A stretch of 34,829 bases of DNA. It comes from JASGCK01 sp031538565. GTDB taxonomy: Bacteria; Pseudomonadota; Gammaproteobacteria; Burkholderiales; Burkholderiaceae_C. Below the pieces are notes generated by a model. The model did not search any database. It was not told the DNA's origin and saw only the letters and a list, made by a program, of their open reading frames with translations. A program made the position numbers and the translations under genes. Below are positions 24,957 through 33,190 of this stretch, piece after piece (the first letter of the stretch is position 1; every line of letters starts with the position of its first letter). Location: NCBI GenBank assembly GCA_031538565.1, contig JAVKLS010000055.1, positions 1 through 34,829 of the forward strand, in the 5' to 3' direction.

Positions 24957-25397
24957 ATGAAAGTTTTAGTGCTAAACGGCATCAATCTCAATATGTTTGG
25001 TAAACGTGATCCCGCGCAGTATGGACTGGTAACGCTGGATCAAATAGATGAGCAGATCAAGGCTTTAGGGCGCGAATTGGGCGCAGAAGTAGAGTGCTTT
25101 CAAACTAATTTTGAAGGCGCGATGGTTGAGCGCGTTCATGCAGCGCATGGCGATAAAACGCAGGCCGTGCTGATCAATGCAGGGGCGTGGACGCATTACA
25201 GCTACGGTATCCGCGATGCGCTGGCGATTTTGAAGTGCCCGATTTTTGAAGTGCACATGAGCAATATCCACGCACGCGAAGAGTTTCGCCATCACTCGGT
25301 GATTGCCGAAATTGCCAAGGGGCAAATTGCAGGATTTGGTGTGGATAGCTACTTGCTCGCGCTGCGTGCGGCGGTATCGGCCCTCAACGAAAAATGA
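24957..25397 (+). CDS. Type II 3-dehydroquinate dehydratase-like protein (divergent)
   Basis: A 146-residue member of the type II dehydroquinase family (AroQ). Catalytic residues appear kept: Tyr22 (QYGLVTL), His100 (FEVHMSNIHAREEF) and Arg107/Arg111. Several normally invariant positions are changed: LNGPNLN reads LNGINLN, QSNHEG reads QTNFEG, and NPGAYTHTS reads NAGAWTHYS. This points to a paralogue with another substrate. I start at 24957 because AGGAAGGA lies seven bases upstream. Its TGA overlaps the next gene's ATG. With the two following genes it forms a small operon. It could still be the housekeeping aroQ if no other copy exists. Confidence 0.85.
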   Translation: MKVLVLNGINLNMFGKRDPAQYGLVTLDQIDEQIKALGRELGAEVECFQTNFEGAMVERVHAAHGDKTQAVLINAGAWTHYSYGIRDALAILKCPIFEVHMSNIHAREEFRHHSVIAEIAKGQIAGFGVDSYLLALRAAVSALNEK

Positions 25398-26344
25398 AAA
25401 TTGCTGTGCTGGGCGCTGGCTCGCTGGGGTCGGCGATGGGCGGCGTATTAGCCCAAGCGGGTAACGAGGTTGTGCTGGTTAATCGCAACCTTGATTTTTG
25501 TGCAGCAGTCAATACCAACGGACTTACTCTTCACGATGGCGGCGCCGCAGGCTCGGTGCGAGCCGTGCGCTTGCAAGCGGTGCAAAGCGTAGCGTTAGCG
25601 CCAACGCCCCGTACGCCGTTTGATTTGCTCATTGTGCTGGTGAAATCTAAGGACACCGACCTCGTTGTGCGCTCCGCCATGCCTTGGGTGAGTGAGCACA
25701 CAGCGGTGATGTCTTTACAAAATGGGCTGGGGCATGAAGACTTAATCGGAAAAATTATAGGACGGCAGCACGTGCTGGCAGGCAAAACCTATTGCGGCGG
25801 CTTGATGACGGCGCCAGGCGTGGTCACTATGGGAACACACGGCAAAGAAACCATCATGGGTGAATTGGATGGCAGCATGACGCCGCGCCTCACCGCGATT
25901 GGAAAAGTTTTTAACGACGCGGGGTTGCAGACCACAGTCTCGCGCAACATCAGGGGCGCGATGTGGGACAAAATTTTGGTGAATGTGGCAACAGGCGCTA
26001 TCACGGGCATTACGCGCTTGGTCTATGGTTTGATGTACCAAGTGCCCGAGCTCGAAGCGACGGCGTGCGCTGCGGTGCAAGAAGCGATGAATGTTGCCAA
26101 AGCCAAAGGTATTGCCATTAGCACAACAGAGCCAAAAACCGCATGGGATAAGGCGGGGCGTGGACTGCCGTTTGAATTTAAAGCCTCGATGCTACAAAGT
26201 TTAGAAAAAAACTCGGTCACCGAAATTGACTACATCAACGGCGCGGTGGTGCGCGAAGGCAAGCGGCTGGGTATTCCAACGCCAGTCAATGAAACCTTAA
26301 TTGCCTGCATCAAAGGCATAGAGAAAAATTTGTTCGCCGCGTGA
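25394..26344 (+). CDS. Ketopantoate reductase-like (PanE/ApbA family) oxidoreductase
   Basis: A 316-residue NAD(P)-dependent reductase of the PanE/ApbA family, which reduce 2-oxo acids such as ketopantoate. The dinucleotide fold begins at residue 1 with VLGAGSLGSAMGG. The second domain has the active-site lysine in MWDKILVNVATGAITG and the family end TEIDYINGAVVREGKRLGIPTP. It overlaps the dehydroquinase gene (ATGA) and precedes a shikimate dehydrogenase-like gene. It could serve the panBCD set, but this context suggests a separate 2-oxo-acid or cyclic hydroxy-acid step. Which one holds cannot be told from sequence. Confidence 0.85.
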   Translation: MKIAVLGAGSLGSAMGGVLAQAGNEVVLVNRNLDFCAAVNTNGLTLHDGGAAGSVRAVRLQAVQSVALAPTPRTPFDLLIVLVKSKDTDLVVRSAMPWVSEHTAVMSLQNGLGHEDLIGKIIGRQHVLAGKTYCGGLMTAPGVVTMGTHGKETIMGELDGSMTPRLTAIGKVFNDAGLQTTVSRNIRGAMWDKILVNVATGAITGITRLVYGLMYQVPELEATACAAVQEAMNVAKAKGIAISTTEPKTAWDKAGRGLPFEFKASMLQSLEKNSVTEIDYINGAVVREGKRLGIPTPVNETLIACIKGIEKNLFAA

Positions 26345-26392
26345 CGCACCAAACAGCAAGTAAAGCAAACAATACATAAAAAGGTTCGTGAG

Positions 26393-27235
26393 ATGGGTTT
26401 TCCTTTAATTAAAGGCAGTACGCAAGTGGTGGCACATATTGGTTACCCCACGCATAGCTTTAAAGCGCCCATGATTTACAACCCCTATTTCGAGCAGGCG
26501 GGTATTGATGCCGTGGTTGTGCCCATGGGTGTGCGGGCTGAGGACTATGCAGCTTTTTTACCCGCAATTTTCAATATGGAAAATTTGGCAGGAGCGTTGA
26601 TTACCATGCCGCACAAAGTGACGACTGTCGCCATGCTGGACGAGGTCTCGCCCACGGTGAAGGTTGCGGGTGCTTGCAACGCTGTGAAGCGTGTAAATGG
26701 AAAATTAGTAGGCGATATGTTTGATGGCGAAGGCTTTGTGCGCGGCGTGCTGCGCAAGGGTTTGCGTCTGCAAGGTGCGTCGTGTTTGGTGGTGGGTGCA
26801 GGAGGTGTGGGCTGTGCGATTACCGCGTCGCTGGCACAAGCAGGCGTTGCAAAACTGGCATTGTTTGATGTCAATACGGACTCTTGCAACGGACTTGCTG
26901 CGCGGCTGAAGGACAACTATCCGCGCTTGTCGGTAAGCGTGGGATCGAACGATCCCGCGGGTTTTGATTTGGTGGTGAACGCTACGCCGATGGGCATGGG
27001 AAAAGGCGATCCTTTGCCCATGGATGTCTCGCGCATTGCGCCCACAACTTTCGTGGGCGAAGTCGTCATGAAAACCGAGATGACTGCTTTTTTACAAGAA
27101 GCTAAAAACCGTGGTTGCCGCGTACAAATTGGCACGGATATGCTCTACGAACAAATCCCCGCGTATCTTGAGTTTTTTGGCTTTGCCAGCACGACGGCAG
27201 ACAATCTTCGCGCTGTGGCAAAAATCTTTTATTGA
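26393..27235 (+). CDS. Shikimate dehydrogenase-like protein (divergent)
   Basis: A 280-residue protein of the shikimate/quinate dehydrogenase fold. The catalytic pair is kept: Lys75 (MPHK) and Asp111 (FDGEGF), and the NADP site reads VVGAGGVG (133-140). The shikimate-binding positions differ: the serine pair of HSxSP is HSFKAP, the Asn of NVTxPxK is Leu (GALITMPHK), and NTDG is MFDG. So it probably acts on a related but different hydroxy acid. It is last in the operon with the AroQ-like and PanE-like genes, 48 bp downstream. The true aroE should lie elsewhere. Confidence 0.85.
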   Translation: MGFPLIKGSTQVVAHIGYPTHSFKAPMIYNPYFEQAGIDAVVVPMGVRAEDYAAFLPAIFNMENLAGALITMPHKVTTVAMLDEVSPTVKVAGACNAVKRVNGKLVGDMFDGEGFVRGVLRKGLRLQGASCLVVGAGGVGCAITASLAQAGVAKLALFDVNTDSCNGLAARLKDNYPRLSVSVGSNDPAGFDLVVNATPMGMGKGDPLPMDVSRIAPTTFVGEVVMKTEMTAFLQEAKNRGCRVQIGTDMLYEQIPAYLEFFGFASTTADNLRAVAKIFY

Positions 27236-27242
27236 TGACCGA

Positions 27243-28292
27243 TTAAGTCATCACTCGCCACTCAAGCTGATCGCCGCCTGCGAGTGGTTTTAATTGTGTC
27301 TCACCAAACGGAAAGCTCTCGGGCGTGACCCATGGGCGGCGCTGGAGCGTGAGACTGCCCGTATTGCGTGGCAAGCCATAAAAGTCCGCGCCAAAGAAGC
27401 TAGCAAAGCCCTCCAATTTAGACAGTTTGCTGACCGAATCAAAGGCGACGGCATAGAGCTCCATTGCCGCGTGTGCGGTGTAGCAACCCGCGCAGCCTAT
27501 GGCGTGCTCTTTGAGGTGCGCGGCGTGGGGCGCACTATCCGTACCCAAAAAGAAGCGCGGATCGCCTGAGGTGGCTGCGTCGAGTAACGCCAAGCGATGC
27601 ACTTCGCGCTTGAGCACAGGCAAGCAGTAGTAATGCGGACGCACGCCGCCTGTAAAGATGGCGTTGCGGTTGTAGAGCAAATGTTGTGCCGTAATAGTCG
27701 CGCCAAGACAAGCGGACTCGGATGCCACATACTGCGCGGCTTCGCGTGTGGTGATGTGCTCCATTACGATTTTTAGTTCGGGAAAATCTTTGCGCAGCGG
27801 GATGAGTTGCTGGTCAATGAAAGCCGCTTCGCGGTCAAACAAGTCGATTTCGGGCGAGGTGACTTCGCCGTGCACGAGAAGCAGTAATCCCGCGCGTTGC
27901 ATGGACTCTAGCGTCTGGTAGGTTTTGCGAATGTCGGTGACGCCCGCATCGGAGTTGGTGGTTGCTCCTGCGGGATACAGCTTGAGTGCGACCACGCCAG
28001 CATCTTTAGCGCGCGCAATTTCGTCTGGCGGCGTGTTGTCGGTGAGGTAGAGCGTCATCAGCGGCGTGAAGGATGCGCCGCTTGGCAGGGCAGCTTTGAT
28101 GCGCTTTTTGTACGCCAAGACCTGTGCAGTGGTTGTCACGGGCGGCTTGAGATTGGGCATCACGATGGCGCGAGCAAATTGCGCTGCCGTGTGCGGCACG
28201 GTGGTTTGCAGTGCAGCATCATCGCGCAAATGGACGTGCCAGTCGTCTGGGCGCGTGAGGGTGATGGATGAGGTTGATGTGGCGTTTATCAT
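27243..28292 (-). CDS. pyrC: Dihydroorotase
   Basis: Cyclises carbamoyl-aspartate to dihydroorotate in pyrimidine synthesis. The 349-residue protein has the zinc HxH at H19 and H21 (DDWHVHLRD), the carboxylated lysine in VVALKLYPAGAT, HGEV, MEHITT and GTDSAPH; all ligands look intact. I start at the ATG at 28292, giving the length of the E. coli enzyme (348); an ATG six codons upstream is possible. Its 5' end is repeated as a relic at 29083-29199, beyond vapBC. It is convergent with the shikimate dehydrogenase-like gene, with 7 bp between them. Confidence 0.95.
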   Translation of the reverse strand: MINATSTSSITLTRPDDWHVHLRDDAALQTTVPHTAAQFARAIVMPNLKPPVTTTAQVLAYKKRIKAALPSGASFTPLMTLYLTDNTPPDEIARAKDAGVVALKLYPAGATTNSDAGVTDIRKTYQTLESMQRAGLLLLVHGEVTSPEIDLFDREAAFIDQQLIPLRKDFPELKIVMEHITTREAAQYVASESACLGATITAQHLLYNRNAIFTGGVRPHYYCLPVLKREVHRLALLDAATSGDPRFFLGTDSAPHAAHLKEHAIGCAGCYTAHAAMELYAVAFDSVSKLSKLEGFASFFGADFYGLPRNTGSLTLQRRPWVTPESFPFGETQLKPLAGGDQLEWRVMT

Positions 28293-28294
28293 GG
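28196..28294. repeat. Direct repeat, copy 1 (5' end of pyrC)
   Basis: This 99-bp stretch matches 29103-29201 in the same orientation with 6 mismatches and no gaps (offset 907). It covers the first 32 codons or so of pyrC. The two copies flank the vapBC module. Copy 2 is described as the pyrC relic. Confidence 0.92.
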
Positions 28295-28351
28295 GCGCGA
28301 TTATGCCCATGAGCACGTATATACTAAAAGGATTTACAAAAGAAGCGCCCG

Positions 28352-28657
28352 ATGGATATTTCCCATAAGCTCGCGCAGACTGTGCCTCAGTCAATCGCGT
28401 ACTCAGCCCCACGAACAACCACAGTTTTTACATCTGGGAATAGCCAAGCCGTGCGCTTGCCCAAGGAATTTCGTTTTGACAGCAAGCAAGTATTTATTGA
28501 GCGGCGCGGTGCGGAGATTGTGCTGCGAGAGCGTAAGACGACGATGGGCGAATTATTAAAAGATTTTGTTCCGTTTACGTCTGCCGAAGCCTTTGCTTGG
28601 GATGCTGCAATGGCGGGCGTGACTGATTTGCCCGCGCAACCAGCCGATTGGGCATAA
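28352..28657 (+). CDS. vapB: VapB/AbrB-type antitoxin
   Basis: A 101-residue antitoxin whose swapped-hairpin DNA-binding domain is clear at about 23-50 (TTTVFTSGNSQAVRLPKEF). The C-terminal tail (about 60-101) should bind the toxin. An N-terminal extension of about 20 residues precedes the domain, which in most relatives starts with MRTT; no internal ATG offers that shorter form, so the ATG at 28352 stands. It is 14 bp upstream of vapC. As in other modules it probably represses its own promoter, which must lie in the 59 bp between pyrC and vapB. Confidence 0.88.
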   Translation: MDISHKLAQTVPQSIAYSAPRTTTVFTSGNSQAVRLPKEFRFDSKQVFIERRGAEIVLRERKTTMGELLKDFVPFTSAEAFAWDAAMAGVTDLPAQPADWA

Positions 28658-28671
28658 GGTTCGAGTGCACG

Positions 28672-29082
28672 ATGAAGTACATGCTGGACACCAATATCGT
28701 GAGTTACTACCTCAAAGGGCTATATCCAGCCCTGACAACACAGGTCGAGCAATTGGAAATAGGCGATAGTGCGTTATCGGTTGTGGTTGCAGGCGAACTT
28801 TGGCACGGCGTAGAGCGGATGCAAGTCTCTAGCATACAGAATCGACTAAAAGCGAAACTTAATCACTTTTTGCAAATCATGCCTGTACTCGGTTTGAGTT
28901 CTGATGTCGGCAGGGAATATGGTTCGATCTACGCTCAATTAGAAAAGCAAGGCCAAATCATAGGCGCTAATGACTTATGGATTGCAGCGCACGCCAAGTC
29001 CCAAGGATTGATTTTGGTAACTAATAACTTTCGAGAGTTTGAACGAGTGGATGGGCTTTGGGTTGAAAATTGGACGGAATAG
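28672..29082 (+). CDS. vapC: VapC-type PIN-domain toxin ribonuclease
   Basis: A 136-residue PIN-domain RNase. The acidic metal site is complete: D6 (YMLDTNIV), E42 (AGELWHG) and D101 (GANDLWIAAHA), with TNN at 117-119, so it looks active. VapC toxins cut tRNA or rRNA when free of antitoxin. I start at the ATG at 28672 because PIN domains begin at MxxxLDTN. Its TAG stop is directly followed by the pyrC relic, which marks one edge of the inserted segment. Confidence 0.93.
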   Translation: MKYMLDTNIVSYYLKGLYPALTTQVEQLEIGDSALSVVVAGELWHGVERMQVSSIQNRLKAKLNHFLQIMPVLGLSSDVGREYGSIYAQLEKQGQIIGANDLWIAAHAKSQGLILVTNNFREFERVDGLWVENWTE

Positions 29083-29199
29083 GGGAGGATTGAAATTGGG
29101 CAGCACGGTGGTTGGCAGCGCAGCACCATCGCGCAAATGGACGTGCCGGTCTTCTGGCCGCGTGAGGGTGATGGATGAGGTTGATGTGGCGTTTATCAT
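29083..29199 (-). pseudogene. Relic of a second pyrC 5' end
   Basis: Read leftward from an ATG at 29199, this DNA gives MINATSTSSITLTRPEDRHV, then HLRDGAALPTTV, then LPNFNPP: the first 32 codons of pyrC, then seven more after an exact 36-nt (12-codon) in-frame deletion. Codon 18 Trp is changed to Arg. Similarity begins at the base after the vapC stop codon and ends near the relic's start codon. It lacks all the rest of pyrC and cannot encode an enzyme. It is copy 2 of the direct repeat that brackets vapBC. Confidence 0.93.
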
Positions 29200-29228
29200 G
29201 GTGACTTGATTATCTCTAGGAGTGCAAG

Positions 29229-29840
29229 ATGGCGTGGCAGGACGGACGAATTCACCCCGTAACTTTGACGCGCAAGCACGTGCAACTTGTGCCGCTTTCC
29301 AGCGCACATTTGGCAGATTTGCAAACGGCGGTGCAAGATGGTGAGTTGTGGAGGCATTGGTACACATTGATTCCTGCCCCCGAGCACATGGCGGCGGAAA
29401 TTCAGCGCAGGTTGGACTTACAAGCTAAAGGAAGTATGTGTCCGTTTGCTGTGATCGTAGGCGGTAAGGCAGTCGGCATGACGACGTTAATGAATATCGA
29501 TGCCACCAATCACCGCGCTGAAATTGGCTCTACCTGGTACGCCAAATCCGTGCAGCGCAGCAGCGTGAACACCGAATGCAAGCGGATGCTGCTCACGCAC
29601 GCATTTGAAGTGCTGGACTGCATCGCTGTTGAATTTAGAACGCATTGGTTTAATCGGCAAAGCCGAGTGGCTATTGAGCGCTTAGGCGCTAAGCTCGATG
29701 GCGTGCTGCGCAACCACTTCATCAATACGCATCCTGACGCGGCTGGCGCACTGCGCGATACCTGTGTGTACAGCATCATCGCCAGCGAGTGGGCAAGTGT
29801 GAAAGCGCATTTGGCGTACCGATTGGCGTCGATACACTAG
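29229..29840 (+). CDS. GNAT-family N-acetyltransferase (RimJ/RimL type)
   Basis: A 203-residue acetyl-CoA-dependent acetyltransferase of the Acetyltransf_3 type. It has VTLTRKHVQLVPLSSAHLADL at the N-terminus, CPFAVIVGGKAVGMTTLMNI, AEIGSTWYAKSVQRSSVNTE around the acetyl-CoA pocket, and HWFNRQSRVAIERLGAKLDGVLRNH. Similar proteins acetylate ribosomal protein N-termini or small amines; the substrate here is unknown. AGGAG precedes the ATG at a normal distance. Its upstream region is the pyrC relic, with which it was probably once divergent as a true pyrC neighbour. Confidence 0.9.
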   Translation: MAWQDGRIHPVTLTRKHVQLVPLSSAHLADLQTAVQDGELWRHWYTLIPAPEHMAAEIQRRLDLQAKGSMCPFAVIVGGKAVGMTTLMNIDATNHRAEIGSTWYAKSVQRSSVNTECKRMLLTHAFEVLDCIAVEFRTHWFNRQSRVAIERLGAKLDGVLRNHFINTHPDAAGALRDTCVYSIIASEWASVKAHLAYRLASIH

Positions 29841-29857
29841 GGCGAGCCACATTAAAA

Positions 29858-31048
29858 ATGCTAATCGATTTTTTTTATACCCTTCGCGCCGCCAAATTGC
29901 CCGTATCCGTTAGGGAGTACTTGCTGTTGCTGGAGGCTTTGCAGGCTAATGTGGTGGGGCCAGGCTCGGATGATGCCGCTTCGATGGATGATTTTTATTA
30001 CCTCTCGCGCAGCACGTTGGTCAAAGACGAGAGGCATTACGATAAGTTTGACCGTGCTTTTGCTGCGTACTTCAAAGGTGTGGAGTCGATTGCGGATTTC
30101 AATAAAGAAATTCCCGCGCAGTGGTTGCGAAAAAATTTAGAGAAGATGCTCAGCGTGGAGGAGGCCGCCAAGCTCAAAGCGCTGGGTTGGGATGAGCTGA
30201 TGGAGACGCTTAAAAAGCGCCTCGAAGAGCAAAAAGAGCGGCACGAGGGCGGTAGCAAATGGATTGGCACGGGCGGCACATCGCCATTTGGTTCGTATGG
30301 ACAAAATCCTGCTGGCATTCGCATTGGGCAGGCGGGCAGTCGCAATAAAAGCGCGGTCAAGGTGTGGGATCAGCGTGCTTACAAAGACTACGACGACGCG
30401 CAAGAGCTGGGCACGCGCAACATCAAAATTGCGCTTAGGCGTTTGCGAAAATTTGCGCGCGAAGGAGTTGACGCCGAACTTGACCTCGATCAAACCATCA
30501 GCAAAACCGCAGCCAACGCGGGGTTTTTAGACATCAAGATGCGCCCCGAGCGGCACAACAAAGTCAAAGTGCTAATTTTGATGGATGTGGGCGGCACGAT
30601 GGACGAGCACATTCAGCGCGTGGAAGAAATGTTTAGCGCAGCTAAAGCCGAGTTCAAGCACATGGAGTTTTATTACTTCCACAACTGCGTGTACGACTTC
30701 ATGTGGAAAAACAACCGCCGCCGCTACGCCGAAAAATTTGAAACGTGGGACATCTTGCGTAAGTACAACAAAGACTACAAGCTCATTTTTATTGGCGATG
30801 CAACCATGAGTCCGTATGAAATTTTGCAGCCAGGCGGCAGCGTGGAGTACAACAACGCCGAAACGGGAGCGGAGTGGCTGTCGCGCCTCATTAACACCTT
30901 TCCCAAGCATGCATGGATTAACCCCGAGCCCGAGGGCGTGTGGCAGTATCGGCAGTCGATTTCCATCATCCAGCAAATTGTGGGCAACAAGATGTATCCC
31001 ATGACACTGAAGGGACTGGACGCGGCGATGCGGCATCTGACGAAATGA
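29858..31048 (+). CDS. CoxE-like VWA domain protein
   Basis: A 396-residue protein with an N-terminal helical domain and a C-terminal von Willebrand A domain. The metal-adhesion (MIDAS) site reads DVGGT (243-247) in VLILMDVGGTMDEHIQRVEE, where the common form is DxSxS. The family partner is a MoxR ATPase, present at 22755 but not adjacent. I start at the ATG at 29858, directly before LIDFFYTLRAAKLPVSVREY, the usual N-terminus; longer frames overlap the acetyltransferase gene. Its stop overlaps the glycerate kinase ATG (ATGA). Confidence 0.92.
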   Translation: MLIDFFYTLRAAKLPVSVREYLLLLEALQANVVGPGSDDAASMDDFYYLSRSTLVKDERHYDKFDRAFAAYFKGVESIADFNKEIPAQWLRKNLEKMLSVEEAAKLKALGWDELMETLKKRLEEQKERHEGGSKWIGTGGTSPFGSYGQNPAGIRIGQAGSRNKSAVKVWDQRAYKDYDDAQELGTRNIKIALRRLRKFAREGVDAELDLDQTISKTAANAGFLDIKMRPERHNKVKVLILMDVGGTMDEHIQRVEEMFSAAKAEFKHMEFYYFHNCVYDFMWKNNRRRYAEKFETWDILRKYNKDYKLIFIGDATMSPYEILQPGGSVEYNNAETGAEWLSRLINTFPKHAWINPEPEGVWQYRQSISIIQQIVGNKMYPMTLKGLDAAMRHLTK

Positions 31049-32373
31049 ATCACCCGCAAGATTTTTTGCGCCGCCTTTTTGACGCCGCCGTGCGCCGCGC
31101 TCAGCCCGCGCACGTGATTGCGGACTTTATGCCCGAGCCACCAAGCAAAGCAGGCGCTCGCACCGTGGTGGTGGGTGCTGGCAAAGCGGCGGGAGCCATG
31201 GCGCAGGCGTTTGAGCAGTTGTGGCTCACTCGCCATCCTGGGCTTGCGATGTCGGGTCTGGTCGTCACGCGCTACGGGCACACGCCGCCCGCGCCTGCTG
31301 CACTTTCGGCTTTGCAAGAGAAGCGGGGCAAGCCCTGCATTGAGATTGTGGAGGCCGCGCATCCTGTGCCTGACGCGGCTGGACTTGCGGCGGCCGAGCA
31401 GATTTTGCAGTTGGTGCAGAGGTTGTCAAGCGACGATTTGGTGGTGTGTTTGATTTCCGGCGGCGGATCATCCCTGCTCACCCTGCCTTGCCAGGGCGTG
31501 AGTCTTGAGACAAAACAAAGCATCAATCAAGCGCTTTTGATGAGTGGCGCGAATATCGGCGAGATCAATTGCGTGCGCAAGCACCTCTCGCGCATCAAAG
31601 GCGGACGCTTGGCAGCTGTTTGCGGCGCAGCGCGATTGGTGACGCTAGCAATTAGCGACGTGCCAGGCGACGACCCCTCCGTCATTGCCAGCGGTCCTAC
31701 GGTGCTAGACGTGACGACTTGCGCGGATGTACTTGCCATCCTTGCAAAATATGCCATTGCCGTGCCAGAGCCTGTGCAGCAAGCGTTGCAAGCTAATTTG
31801 CTTGAAACGCCCAAGCAATTAGCTGCAAGTGTCGTGCAGCTAATTGCCACGCCGCAGCAATCGCTTGTGGCGGCGGCCGATACGGCGCGCAGCATGGGCG
31901 TTGCGGCGTATATTTTGTCCGACGAGATAGAGGGCGAGTCGCGTGAAGTGGCCAAGGTTCACGCCGCGCTGGCTATTAGCGCGCAAGCAGGCAAGGGCGC
32001 TTTCACAAGACCTTGTGTGATTTTGAGCGGCGGCGAGACCACGGTAACCGTGCGCCAGCGACGAGACGCGCAGGTCAAAGGAAGGGGCGGCAGAGCTGGG
32101 GAGTTTTGCCTTGGACTGGCCGAAGCTTTGCATGGCGCGGCTGGCGTTTATGCCTTGGCAGCAGACACGGATGGTATTGATGGCGTAGAAGACAACGCAG
32201 GTGCATTCGTGCTACCCGATACGCCGCAAAGAGCCGCCGCGAAAGGCTTGGTGGCGAGTGATTACTTGGCACGCAACGATTCATATTGCTATTTTGCCGC
32301 GCTTGGTGATTTGCTGGTGACGGGGCCTACCCATACCAATGTGAACGACTTTAGAGCGATTTACATCGCTTAA
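31045..32373 (+). CDS. Glycerate 2-kinase (TtuD/GckA, MOFRL family)
   Basis: Phosphorylates glycerate to 2-phosphoglycerate, linking glyoxylate or tartrate breakdown to glycolysis; older annotations call it hydroxypyruvate reductase. The 442-residue protein has VVGAGKAAGAMA near the N-terminus, VVCLISGGGSSLL, SRIKGGRLA, LAISDVPGDDPSVIASGPT, and the C-terminal MOFRL domain with LSGGETTVTV, GRGGRAGEF and AADTDGIDG. It overlaps the VWA gene by 4 bp. It is a plausible downstream partner of glycolate oxidation (glcEF) through glyoxylate and glycerate, although those genes are 15 kb away. Confidence 0.93.
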   Translation: MNHPQDFLRRLFDAAVRRAQPAHVIADFMPEPPSKAGARTVVVGAGKAAGAMAQAFEQLWLTRHPGLAMSGLVVTRYGHTPPAPAALSALQEKRGKPCIEIVEAAHPVPDAAGLAAAEQILQLVQRLSSDDLVVCLISGGGSSLLTLPCQGVSLETKQSINQALLMSGANIGEINCVRKHLSRIKGGRLAAVCGAARLVTLAISDVPGDDPSVIASGPTVLDVTTCADVLAILAKYAIAVPEPVQQALQANLLETPKQLAASVVQLIATPQQSLVAAADTARSMGVAAYILSDEIEGESREVAKVHAALAISAQAGKGAFTRPCVILSGGETTVTVRQRRDAQVKGRGGRAGEFCLGLAEALHGAAGVYALAADTDGIDGVEDNAGAFVLPDTPQRAAAKGLVASDYLARNDSYCYFAALGDLLVTGPTHTNVNDFRAIYIA

Positions 32374-32395
32374 AGCCTAGCTGTAACAAGTGTGG

Positions 32396-33190
32396 CTACG
32401 CGCCAAACAAAAAAATTGCGGGCAACTTTTTAGCAAGCAAGCGCGCAGGCAAGCTGGGATTGGCTCGCCAATCTTTTACAAGTTGGCTTGCTGTTTGAGC
32501 GTTTGGCAGCGTGATGCCCGTGCTGCAAGCTAGGCGGGTATGCGCTTGCAGCGTCACAATTAAATCCGCTAGTAACGCGGTGCTGCGATAAGGCGTTTCA
32601 ATAAAAACTTGTGTTTGCCCACTTTGCAGCGAGTGCTTTTCTAATTGCTGAACGCACGATTTTTTAGCGACAGCATCTTGCGGCAAATAGCCATTAAAGG
32701 CGAAGCTCTGACCATTGAGTCCGCTAGCAGCGAGCGCCAAAAGCAAGGATATGGGGCCAACGAGTGGAACGACATCAATGCCCAGCAGGTGTGCGGCGCG
32801 AACAATGGATGAGCCTGGGTCGGCAATGGCTGGCATACCTGCTTCGCTCATCAAACCTATGTCAAATCCTTGCAAGGCCTTGTCGAGAAAGGCTTGTGCG
32901 GTAGCGCTGTCGTTGGCGGCGGTATGGTCGCCTTTTTTATGTGCGTCTCTGGGCAGCTCGGCAATGTGCATTTCTTGCAGGCTACAAATCAAGGGGCGAT
33001 GCTCGGCAATGCGTTTGAGTATGGCGCGTGTGCTTTTGGCGTTTTCGCAAATCCAGTGCTGGATGTGGGATGCGACTGCTAATGTGCCGCTGGGAATGAT
33101 GTCGATGATCGGTGTTTGCTCGGCACAACCAAAATCAAGTGGCGCAGGAACAAGGTAGAGCTTGCCTTTGGCGCCTGTGGATTTAGTCAT
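32396..33190 (-). CDS. RsmI-like tetrapyrrole-methylase-fold methyltransferase
   Basis: A 264-residue SAM-dependent methyltransferase related to RsmI (16S rRNA C1402 ribose methylase). It has GLMSEAGMPAIADPGSSIVRAAH and VVPLVGPISLLLALAASGLNGQSFAFNGYLP, the typical SAM-site and core stretches, then QVFIETPYR. The N-terminal half differs from RsmI proper, so it is a paralogue common beside maf in Betaproteobacteria. Its ATG overlaps the maf stop (ATGA). The target is not known. Confidence 0.88.
   Translation of the reverse strand: MTKSTGAKGKLYLVPAPLDFGCAEQTPIIDIIPSGTLAVASHIQHWICENAKSTRAILKRIAEHRPLICSLQEMHIAELPRDAHKKGDHTAANDSATAQAFLDKALQGFDIGLMSEAGMPAIADPGSSIVRAAHLLGIDVVPLVGPISLLLALAASGLNGQSFAFNGYLPQDAVAKKSCVQQLEKHSLQSGQTQVFIETPYRSTALLADLIVTLQAHTRLACSTGITLPNAQTASQLVKDWRANPSLPARLLAKKLPAIFLFGA

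Noticed and set aside
27233..27253. 7-bp inverted repeat TGATGAC/GTCATCA over two convergent stop codons
   Set aside because: No T run follows on either strand, so it is not a convincing terminator.
28975..29367. A 130-codon minus-strand frame with a pyrC-like middle
   Set aside because: Only the 117-nt relic is related to pyrC; the rest is antisense to vapC and the acetyltransferase gene, so it is not a real gene.
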